In this document: positions 1-7,820 of the stretch, piece by piece | Layout: each line of letters begins with the position of its first letter | Numbering within the stretch: position 1 is the first letter of the stretch | Assembly: GCA_027382625.1 (NCBI GenBank) | Contig: JAJKFJ010023583.1 | Coordinates: 1-25,554 of the forward strand | Length of the DNA stretch: 25,554 nucleotides | Source of the DNA: Tetmemena sp. SeJ-2015 | Taxonomy: Eukaryota; Ciliophora; Spirotrichea; Sporadotrichida; Oxytrichidae | Direction: 5' to 3' | Notes under the pieces: model-generated | Databases searched by the model: none | Seen by the model: only the letters and a program-made list of their open reading frames with translations | What the model was told of the DNA's origin: nothing | Made by a program: the position numbers and the translations under genes

Positions 1-1551
1 TGGAGAGTATATTAAGAAGGCATCATTTGAGTATTTAAATTAAGATTCTAGTTTATGTTACTCTATGTTTTAGTATGAGTTCTACGTGTAGTTAGTTAGG
101 TTTGGGAACTTGCTCTACTCTAACCTTTCCCATCAATCTAAGTTTGTTATGGCATCACTTCATCTCTTATTTTGAAATAAAAAGACTTCTTTGGCTCTTA
201 ATCTACGGAAGGATAGTTTCTTAATCTAAGGCAAAGATTTGATGACGCTCTTTTCATTTTCTTTATCAGTTGGTCATTCTAAACAGGATTTACGTTCAAC
301 GCTAAAAAAATAAAACCTTTCTTGTATTGAGAACTTAGATTATTTGGCTGCTATTGAGTTAGGATCGTAATTTAAGCTTTCTAGTTATTTCCTTAAGAAG
401 AAGCAATATTTTGTTATAAATTATCAACTTTCTATGTGTTCTTCAGAGACATGTTCTATTTATTCTCTTACTGTTTTTATTTAATTTGTAGATTCTGTGA
501 ATTATCGTTCTCCTTATCTAATTAATTTAGCCTTTTCTTTTCTTTGTTGTTTCCTTATTCTTGAAGTAGTGACGCTTTAGAAACCTGTTCTGGCTGGTTA
601 AGTGTAGATTTTAATTGGGTTGTGCTATCTAAAATATAATAAATCGTTATAAATTATGTTATCTCTAAAATATTGCTCAGTATTTCTAGTTTGTAAATCT
701 AGATTGCAGATTCCTAAATCTTCTAGATCTAGTAAGCTCTAGCTGCCAGTAGATATAGATTGATCTGCCAGCATTACTGACTGCGTCATGTTTTAGGTAT
801 CGTTCATATAGATAGGATTCAGCTTAGACTTTAAGAATTCTATATTTCGCTAACTTCCCAAATCTCTTTCACTCTACTTAACTTGTTTATTAATATTTGT
901 GAAATCTTCTAATATTTCAAGAGGCTTATTCGTGCTTTCTAGTAGAGTTAATTTCTCCTGAATCTTTCTATATCCATTTTGAATTTCCTGTAAATACTCT
1001 TTCAGTCTCTCAGGGTTTTAATCCGTTGTTTTATTAAGCGCAGTCTTGCTTTTGCTATTATTAAAAGATCGAGAAGTAAAATGCTGGTCAGTCTTTTAGT
1101 CTATTGATCTCATTCATAGCAAAAAAGATTAATTAACATGAATATTTATTAACTTTATTTTTCATTTGAAAAAAATTGTTTCTTATTGCAAGTAGATAAA
1201 ATTTTACAGTAAATATTTTACGAAATACAGAATTAAATTTAACTTGATTGGAGTCATTTGTTTTTAGATCTAGTTATGTTTTCTGATTTGATCTGATGCT
1301 TTTGTATTTTAAATTTGCTGTCTTTGTTCTAATTGATTTCACTTAGTGTACGAATTTAGGCTATCTTTATATTGAGATGCCATAGTGTTGATGTTATCTT
1401 TTGAACTCGATCTCTTCATTACCTTAGATTGTTGTTTGTAGTTTAGACTTGAGCAATTTGTATCTCTACTGGTCTTTAAATCTGAGATTTGCATGGAGAC
1501 GCATTTTGCATGTCTTGCTCTGCTATGGGAAGATGAGTTTCTCGCAGACAT
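1..1551 (-). CDS. Gln/Asn-rich coiled-coil protein, 3' end outside window
   Basis: Function not recognised. The start ATG is at 1549-1551; the first piece (MSARNSSSHSRARH...) is basic and Ser-rich. After a roughly 250-bp interruption a second piece (start of NPERLKEYLQEIQNGYRK...) is heptad-like and coiled-coil-prone, followed by Gln/Asn/Ser-rich sequence up to base 1. Many glutamines are TAA or TAG. Removing the 34-bp IES at 626-659 and the segment at about 1090-1344 leaves 420 codons open to the window edge. The C-terminus is missing. Low-complexity composition prevents family assignment; a cytoskeletal or scaffold role would be a guess. Confidence 0.72.
626..659 (-). other. IES, 34 bp, pointer GATA
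   Basis: GATA repeats at 626-629 and 660-663 (coding strand) flank an AT-rich insert. Removal joins ...EQYFRD to STTQLKSTLNQ and keeps one frame open to base 1; unspliced, that frame hits TGA. Confidence 0.82.
1090..1344 (-). other. Probable IES, about 250 bp, pointer ACT or AAG
   Basis: The first coding piece stops at TGA (1339-1341) and coding resumes near 1092 in a compatible frame (TDQHFTSRSF...). Both ACT (255 bp) and AAG (249 bp) repeats give an open join, so the exact ends are not decided. Confidence 0.55.
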
Positions 1552-1661
1552 TAAACAGTTTATTATTTGATGTTTTAATAAAAAAGTAATGAGTCGTTAA
1601 AATTTAAATCATTCATCCACCAGCATAGATTTGAGAAAATCAACTTGTTAGATAAATAAAT

Positions 1662-3576
1662 TCACACTGATCTCATTTTAACTTTCATAAATTTGGCTGT
1701 GAGGAGTCCAGATAGGAGATTCACACCTGCGAATACAATAATTGAGTAAGGCAGTTCTACAAGTCTAGCCACTGGCTCTGCAGTTATGCTGAATATGGAA
1801 GCAAGGATCAACAGTATGCTCATTATGCTTGTCATGTAGCAGTTTGGATACATCTCATACGTTTAAAATTAAGTTGTAAGGAAGAGAGCATTTGAAGTTG
1901 CTGCCGTCGCAAAAGTAGCCAAACTTCCAAATATCTAGACTGCCACAGACACTTTGTAGAACCCTATGAACATCAGTGCAAGCAGGCATAAAAATATTTT
2001 GCATATTGTTAGTTAAGAAATCACAATAAGCTTCTTTGTGCTTTCAGGCCTGCTAATATAGAAGTAGGCTGCCAAAATTAATCCAAGTGCTGCTGAGTTA
2101 GCCGATATCAGGTAATCCATAAAAGTACTATCGATTGTCAGATTCATCAAATTAAGAAGCATTCTGAAAGAGAACTAAGTTGCCATCCAGCAAATCAAAA
2201 GAACTTAAACAATGGATTTATATGATGTGAACTATAGAGTTAGTTCTGAGAGAGCTTTTGAAAAAGATATCTGTGAACTTCATCTCTTACTTAGCTTTAA
2301 TTTTCTTTTCTCGCTTCTCCTCTTCCTGCAAGTTCAACTCTGTTACTTATTCTTTATCTTCTATTTGTAATTGAGAGAGCCTTAATGAGCCTCTTTCTAT
2401 CCATACATTATGATCTGAGACAGTCTGTTCCAATTCGTCATCACTGTCTTGAGTGAACTTCCTCGTGGAGAATCTGAAGTGGATTTTGTTGAATTTCTTC
2501 CCATTGATTTTAGCTATCCTCTTGAGTACTCTGTAGGACTTAGCGTACATGCCTTTGGAAATAAGGAACAGTGGAGACTCAGTCAACCATATCGACCCAA
2601 TTAGTGCAACTCCAGTTACTATGAGTCCGATTATTTCATATGTGAACCAGTGCTTAGAAATAAATTTAAATTGTATGAAATTTAAATCAAAGAGAAGTAG
2701 ATGCAGCAGAAGGTAATCACTTGATAGAGGCAGAACAAAGCAGCTGATGCAAATATAGGTCGCACACTCTGAGGACACAACTCACTGATGTAGATGTATC
2801 CGACTATGAATCTGGCTGGGTACTCCATCCCCACCAGAAATATAACAGAGTAGAACCAAGTCACCTCTTTCAACAAAAGAATTGTCCCACCAAGCATCGC
2901 GTGCAGGGCAACGCCAATCATGAAAGTCTTTTAAATAAGAGCAATTTATAAAACTTTTTCCTGCCTAACTTATCAGAAATGATTGGGAAGACAACTAAGC
3001 CCACTCCAAACCCAGCTAGCAAGCAGACCCATAAGAAATCAATAGCAGTTTGATCTCCTTTGCAGAGCAGACCCAAGGTAGTGTACCAATTATCAATTGA
3101 CTCTGGATCATCTGGGTCTATTCGATAGACGACATCAGGCTTGAATGACTAGGTCGAGTCATCACACAGTTGCTGTTTATCGCAAGAATGCCACACAGTT
3201 TAATCAAGTGAGTCCTGGCACTAGTAATTAGGCTTTAGGTTTAGCAGGAAGAGAGACTCATTTATAAAGCCTGAGCAATCCATTCCCAAGATAATGATGA
3301 TGCAAGCAAACCATTAGTATAAAGATTTAATAATTTGTAGTACCTTTTGAAGCCTCCACACTTCTAAAAACAGTGCTCTGTAAGTTGCCTCTGCTGAGTA
3401 ACACTGTGGTGAATTCCTTTAGGAAGCATTTCTCTGATCAAGTTATTTGCTGCCTCATCATTTTCAGAGTTGTCATCCCTACTCATCTCACTCTGACTTC
3501 TTAGCAACTCATTGAAGTCCTCTCTGTTGTTAATTGAAGTTATAAAGGGCGAAGGGGGTGGCTCTATCTTTTTCAT
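1662..3576 (-). CDS. MFS transporter, SLC22/organic cation transporter-like
   Basis: Predicted polytopic plasma- or endo-membrane transporter of the major facilitator superfamily. Start ATG at 3574-3576, TGA at 1662-1664. Removing four IESs leaves 606 codons (605 aa). Landmarks in order: acidic/polar N-terminus; FKRYQWF entering TM1; a Cys-containing extracellular loop; motif A ISDKLGRKK between TM2 and TM3; RFIVGYIYISELCP around TM4; LTESPLFLISKG after TM6, matching the ESPRWL..KG signature of SLC22 proteins; a charged central loop; six further hydrophobic segments; and YEMYPNCYMTS, matching the E-yPT motif. Substrate cannot be inferred. Without IES removal the frame is lost four times, so this is not a pseudogene reading. 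Confidence 0.93.
2201..2228 (-). other. IES, 28 bp, pointer AGTTC
   Basis: AGTTC repeats at 2201-2205 and 2229-2233. Removal joins LRTNSIV to LLICWMATQF at the start of TM7. An inner GTT pair would also restore frame; the longer pointer is preferred. Confidence 0.82.
2657..2676 (-). other. IES, 20 bp, pointer ATTTC
   Basis: ATTTC repeats at 2657-2661 and 2677-2681. Removal joins YFSLIQI to SKHWFTYEIIG. A longer 10-bp repeat nearby (ATTTAAATTT) gives the wrong frame and was not used. Confidence 0.82.
2928..2953 (-). other. IES, 26 bp, pointer AAAAG
   Basis: AAAAG repeats at 2928-2932 and 2954-2958. The insert falls inside MFS motif A; removal gives GRKK-TFMIGVALHAM in one frame. Confidence 0.9.
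3315..3337 (-). other. IES, 23 bp, pointer TACTA
   Basis: TACTA repeats at 3315-3319 and 3338-3342. Removal gives CGGFKRYQWFACIII, restoring the FG-YQ-type motif that begins TM1 in this transporter family. Confidence 0.9.
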
Positions 3577-3650
3577 TAATTTAAATCAATTATTACTGTC
3601 TCTCCCCTCAAAGTAAGTTTGAATATGGAGTGGGTGACTTCAGCATTGAT

Positions 3651-3788
3651 TCATGATTGCAATAATTATATTAGTTGAACTTGCTTAAGGTTAAATAATG
3701 ATCGCAAAAAACTTTCTTAATCCTTCATCCTAAAGATCTCGCTCGTTTGGATTTAAAGTTTGCAATCGTAGCCATCTTCATCTTTCAT
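3651..3788 (-). CDS. Possible 45-residue ORF, unknown
   Basis: ATG at 3786-3788 to TGA at 3651-3653, reading TAA as Gln (MKDEDGYDCKLQIQTSEIF...). Composition is coding-like, with mixed charges and reassigned Gln codons. No family is recognised. It lies about 75 bp upstream of the MFS start on the same strand, so it could be an extra 5' segment, a leader ORF or chance. Confidence 0.25.
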
Positions 3789-3973
3789 CGATCTGCTCTG
3801 ACTTAGAACATAATAAAATGTGTTTAAGTACATTTAAAATGAAGAGATAATTAATTTTACCATTCTAAAATGAAAAAATATTATATTCTAAATTCTAAAA
3901 CATGCAAATTAATTGAACATTAAGTGTGGCTAGTAATTTATTGGTTGCTCTTAGAGCAAGCAGTAATCTGTGC

Positions 3974-4419
3974 TCACTGGGATTTGTTGTGGACCTGTTG
4001 AGCTAGATCTGAGACGAGCTTTGACTTCACGTAAAGTTGCTCGTAGTCTGCCTTGCTCTGGCTGAGTTGGGAGAGAGGAGATGCGAACCATTCATATAAT
4101 TAAGTAAGTAGAAATATAATGTGAATGAATTAATTTAATGATTGGTCGAGAACTGATGAAACAGGAGTCTTTTGATGCTAAATAAATTTTTAAGATGATA
4201 TTCTTTATAGAAGAAAGTAGCCTTTAAATTTGTTTATATCTTCCAGTTAAAATAACTTTGCAGCATCACTATGACTGCGAATGGAGTAGTAGTTTTAGGA
4301 CTTACCTTGAGGTGATAGAACTCGTAGATGTTTTTGACATCGAAGTTAGAGTTATCGAAGTCGAAGTGAGCGGGCACTTGAGAGAGGTGGAAGTGGAACT
4401 CAGTCAACAAACTTGCCAT
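3974..4419 (-). CDS. Small unknown protein, 95 aa, one intron and one IES
   Basis: ATG at 4417-4419, TGA at 3974-3976. Exon 1 encodes MASLLTEFHFHLSQVPAHF... (38 codons) and ends at a GTAAGT donor. After a 128-nt intron the next piece starts HQKTPVSSVLDQ. A 30-bp IES with a 6-bp pointer is then removed to give SLNQLYEWFASPL, ending in a polar stretch (KADYEQLYVKSKLVSDLAQQ). The result is exactly 96 codons including the stop. There is no signal peptide or membrane segment. The family is not recognised; the mix of precise intron and pointer makes it a credible gene. Confidence 0.7.
4098..4127 (-). other. IES, 30 bp, pointer TTAATT
   Basis: TTAATT repeats at 4098-4103 and 4128-4133. Removal avoids an in-frame TGA-bearing path and joins DQSLNQ to LYEWFASPL. 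Confidence 0.75.
4178..4305 (-). other. Spliceosomal intron, 128 nt
   Basis: Donor GTAAGT follows ...EFYHLK and acceptor TTTATTTAG precedes HQKTPVSS; phase 0. No matching pointer is needed, so this is read as an intron rather than an IES. Confidence 0.7.
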
Positions 4420-4544
4420 TTATCAATTTATTTATTAATTTATTACCATCATTGCTTCTCAAATTTTAAACACTTCATATTTAAGTTTAACATTTATATC
4501 AAGTGATGAATCTAGAACATAGTTATTTTTAGTTACTTTCATTT

Positions 4545-7500
4545 TCAAAATATTGATGTATTAGTGTTTCTGACACGCTTTATCTTCTTTGATAATTTGG
4601 TGGATAGAGTGATAAGCAAAGCTAGTACAGAACCTATCAGCATCTCGATTATCAATAGCTTATAAATTAATTTTTATATTCTATAGCACCACAATTAAAA
4701 TCTTGTACTTCTTATTGATAATTAAAGTGAATGTATTATTTATCTGCAAAACGCTATTATGCTTTTAGTGAACTGCTTGACACATTTTGCCTCTCTTGTC
4801 TACGATATCTCTATTTGGTTTGAGTTCTTTATTTAGAGAAAGTGTCTTACTGATTTTAGTTTGACCTTCTATGTCTTTATTCTTTAAATTAAAACATTTA
4901 AAGGTATATATGATCAATATAATTCTGTAATAATCTCTATTTGAATATCGACATCATGATCGTCAATATCACTTCTTATTATTTTTAAGAGACCAAAGTT
5001 CTTGGCAATAAATCTCGGCTAGTTTGTCCAAAATGGAGAAGTGGTAGCTTTAAGAAATATTTACCCAAGACCCAGAAGTCCAGAATCATGAGTCAGCCCA
5101 CTTGAAGTAACCTCTATCAAGTTATAGCCAGTTGAAAGGGATTCACAGTTACTATGGAATATTTCAGCAAAGTGGACATCCCCAGACAGGAAAATCAACC
5201 CGTTCTTCTTAGCTAGAGGGTCATCTAAAATTAAATATTGCGCATCTCTTATCAGATCTATCAAAAGCCTTTTCTTATTTTGCCAGTCAAATAACTTATA
5301 ATAAAAATTCTAGATGACAAAGCTAATTTAGATATTATCATAATAAAAATAATATAAATATAAAAAGTTAGTGTCTAAGTATTTTTCGCTAAATTTTTTT
5401 TAGATATACTTAATATAACGATGTATATACAGTTAAAGAGGAAAAAAATTGTAAAATAATATAATAAATTATATTTATTTTATGAGCCTCTTACTTTTAA
5501 TTAATATTAATTTGTTATTAGATCTAGATGGTAATTGTAAAATAAAGAATGAAATTAATGATCTTTAAAAAAAATTATTTCTGCTCCTGGGTAAAACTAT
5601 CCCAGCTGATAACTTGCTCCTAATTGAATTAAAGAGTAATAGTAAAAATTGAGTTGTGGGAAAAAGATCTCCCCATCCGGGACTCGAACCCGGGCCTTCC
5701 GGGTGAAAGCCGAATATCCTAGCCACCTAGACCAATGGGGATTGTTAAAGTCTCATGCTCAATTCTCTCTCTTAAACACCTCCACCGCACTTCATTATAC
5801 CTCCATTCAGAAATAGCACCACTAACATAAACCCTGTTCCAGAACAAATATTTCAAGGTTTAATAGATTTAATTAAGCTATTTCTATAATTTAATCTACT
5901 CCAATTTTTTATTCAAGTGAGTTCCAATTTATGGATATATTTAAATATGAATAAATTCTTAAAATCTTTATATTCAGTTAAATTTATTGAGTTAGTAAGC
6001 AATTAAGATATTCTTATTTTTTTATTTTAAATACGATAATTTATTATACAATTTAAATTTATATTAATCTTATTAAAATACTTTAAGGACTTACTGTTTC
6101 ATTGAAAGATAATTTTATTTTTCTGAAATTGATATTTTTGTCTCTATAATTTAGATCTAGGATGGTAATTTGAATTAAATTTTTTGTCAGTCGAATTCTT
6201 CAATTATGAATCTTCTGTCTGGGAGAATATTGATACCACTTATAATAAGTGTTATATTACTTTATTTTCTAAGAATAGTTCGCAGCCATTCCATTTATAA
6301 AATATAAAAGTATAAAAATCCATTTTTATAGATACTAAAAATAAAATAAAAATTGTACATATAAGAACAAAAAAATTAATTGCTGCTATCTTTATAATTA
6401 GTATAATGATTTGGGAAAAATAAACTGGCTTTCATCTATTAATCTTCCCGTAATTTTATTTTAAAATGAATGATAATTTTTCGTATTTCTCTTTTAAATA
6501 CAATTATTGCCTTAATAGAATTTAATTTGATAAAATTTGTTTATCTCCAATTCTATCATTATTGCCTCGGTCAAAATCATATCGAACGTCCATTAAAATC
6601 ACATTCAAAATAAATAAACTAAATAATAAAACACATGTATCGAAACTTTGAGACTTTCACTTCCGTTCTAACTAAGAAGATCCTCCTCTAAGATATAATC
6701 CTAGTACAAACCAGTCCCCTTTTCTTTTCTCCTCTCTGATGTTTGCTCTTCTTCAATAAAATCCAATAATATAAATCATTCATTTAATTATAAACCACAT
6801 TATAGTTAAATAATCGATATATTTAACAATATTCAACAACTTTCAAGAACCTGATTTATATACTTAAAAATAAAATTATTAGCAATATGAATGCTCAAAT
6901 AAAATTCAAGAGGATCTTGCTTTGTTTATGCTTATATAAATAAATATAAGAAATATAAATTTTTTTAGTTAAAACTCTTTCATGGATAATTTAAACATTT
7001 TTTTATCAACGAACATTTTTTAAATATCTCAACTTAAATCAGATTTTATGAATTTAAATTTAGATAAATAAAAATGCAAATTTTATTATCCAAGAAGATA
7101 TCCCTCGCCTGATCTTTCTTATAGTAATCCTTGTCTCCATTTCCAATTCCATAATCATGATCATCCCAAATTCCTATGATCTTCGTTTTATTCGACTCTC
7201 GCATCCTTTAGTAGTCTAAAGAAAATTAATGAACTTCATAACTTAAAAAGCTTTTTATTTACTTACTAGGTTCGTAATAAGTAGCTTTGAGTCTTCCCTC
7301 GTAGTAATTCAAAGGCATGGAGTTATCATCAGTGAACACTTAATTGGTAAATATTTACAAGTATGTTACAAGTAATTCGAATATTATCAGTGTAAGCCGC
7401 ATCACCCATCCATATCCACAAAAATATAAAAAGTGTGAACAAATGCGGATTGAAACTCGCGATTGTTCCAAACACGTCGTTCTTTGCATTGAATAATCCA

Positions 7501-7596
7501 AAGCAAGAACCAAAGGCTATTCTTATTTCGCTTTAAGCAGAGGGAGAGGAAGATTGTGTTTAAAATAACAGTTATTTTGTGTTTCATTCTGTTCAT
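4545..7596 (-). CDS. PhoD-type metallophosphatase with C-terminal membrane anchor
   Basis: Predicted phosphodiesterase/phosphatase of the PhoD family (metal-dependent). ATG at 7594-7596, TGA at 4545-4547. Removing nine IESs and one 51-nt intron leaves exactly 424 codons (423 aa). Landmarks in order: IRIAFGSCFG near residue 10; WIWMGDAAYTDD, with a metal-binding Asp; IIGIWDDHDYG, the D-HD metal motif; an RR...GLYQDY segment; VILMDVRY; IISGINILPDRR; FLSGDVHFAEI, with the metal-binding GDVH; TSSGLTH; and near the C-terminus one hydrophobic helix (ILIVVLLIIEMLIG...) followed by a basic tail. All expected metal-site residues are present. There is no genuine signal peptide: the hydrophobic leader seen in raw DNA belongs to an IES. 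The C-terminal helix suggests tail anchoring. Substrate unknown. Confidence 0.94.
4655..4682 (-). other. IES, 28 bp, pointer GCTAT
   Basis: GCTAT repeats at 4655-4659 and 4683-4687. The insert splits the C-terminal transmembrane helix; removal gives ILIVVL-LIIEMLIGS. Confidence 0.88.
4868..4935 (-). other. IES, 68 bp, pointer ATAGA
   Basis: ATAGA repeats at 4868-4872 and 4936-4940. Removal joins DVDIQI to EGQTKISKTLSL, continuing the C-terminal beta region of the PhoD domain. Confidence 0.87.
5661..5665 (-). terminator. Pol III terminator of tRNA-Glu
   Basis: Five T residues on the minus strand begin three bases after the tRNA 3' end, the usual RNA polymerase III stop signal. Confidence 0.8.
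5669..5741 (-). tRNA. tRNA-Glu (anticodon TTC)
   Basis: A 73-nt cloverleaf folds well: acceptor stem TCCCCAT/ATGGGGA, discriminator G, a Glu-type D arm (TGGTCTAGGTGGCTAGGA, containing box A), a 5-bp anticodon stem with loop CTTTCAC giving anticodon TTC, and T arm CCGGG-TTCGAGT-CCCGG containing box B. CCA is not encoded and there is no intron. It reads GAA. Its position inside a predicted IES of the PhoD gene means it is either lost from the somatic genome here or is itself the seed of a nested somatic chromosome. Confidence 0.96.
6293..6534 (-). other. IES, 242 bp, pointer AAAT
   Basis: AAAT repeats at 6293-6296 and 6535-6538. Removal gives DRIGDKQ-MEWLRTILRK, matching the G-QQ-WL stretch of PhoD enzymes. 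Confidence 0.88.
6600..6631 (-). other. IES, 32 bp, pointer ATGTG
   Basis: ATGTG repeats at 6600-6604 and 6632-6636. Removal gives LKVSIHV-ILMDVRYDF, a conserved core strand. Confidence 0.9.
6761..7087 (-). other. IES, 327 bp, pointer TTGGAT
   Basis: TTGGAT repeats at 6761-6766 and 7088-7093. Removal gives ARDIFLD-FIEEEQTSERR, the FLDF..S.RR stretch of PhoD proteins. The insert is AT-rich with no feature seen. Confidence 0.92.
7216..7266 (-). other. Spliceosomal intron, 51 nt
   Basis: Donor GTAAGT after TYYEP and acceptor TTTTCTTTAG before YQRMRESNKTK; in phase and without flanking repeats, so called an intron. Confidence 0.78.
7328..7385 (-). other. IES, 58 bp, pointer CACTGAT
   Basis: The 7-bp repeats at 7328-7334 and 7386-7392 flank the insert. 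Removal gives WMGDAAYTD-DNSMPLNYYEG. Confidence 0.93.
7418..7438 (-). other. IES, 21 bp, pointer TTTGT
   Basis: TTTGT repeats at 7418-7422 and 7439-7443. Removal gives SFNPHL-WIWMGDAAY. The length is a multiple of three and no stop is created, so support comes from homology. Confidence 0.72.
7523..7571 (-). other. IES, 49 bp, pointer AAATAA
   Basis: AAATAA repeats at 7523-7528 and 7572-7577. Removal gives MNRMKHKIRIAFGSCFG. Retained, it would encode a false hydrophobic leader and then leave the PhoD frame. Confidence 0.92.
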
Positions 7597-7820
7597 AGTT
7601 GTATAGTTTTAACTGTTAAGTAGATCATGCTGTTATGTAATTAGTTAGTAGAGTAGTGAACATCACTATACATGAAGCTCTTTATATTGCTGTAATCATT
7701 TGGCACTTCATTTTAATTAAATCCTATCAACTGAATCTATATTTCTAATTCACCTTTTTCAATAAACAGTTCTACACATATATTTATTCAAAAATAAACA
7801 ACTACGGGGTATTTAAAAAA
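7597..7820. other. Divergent intergenic region
   Basis: About 225 bp of AT-rich DNA between the PhoD start (minus) and the first membrane-protein start (plus). It would hold 5' regions of both. No motif was recognised. Confidence 0.5.

Larger units (their letters stand above)
5284..6187 (-). other. IES, 904 bp, pointer GACTG, carrying a tRNA gene
   Basis: GACTG repeats at 5284-5288 and 6188-6192. Removal joins DRRFIIEEF to DWQNKKRLLIDLI, the expected E-W...R-LL stretch of PhoD proteins. The segment contains a complete tRNA-Glu gene at 5669-5741 and otherwise AT-rich sequence; the 80 bp beside the tRNA (about 5755-5840) are less AT-rich than the rest. Confidence 0.9.

Noticed and set aside
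4258..4506. Plus-strand ORF of 82 codons
   Set aside because: Antisense to the first exon of the small minus-strand gene; no independent support.
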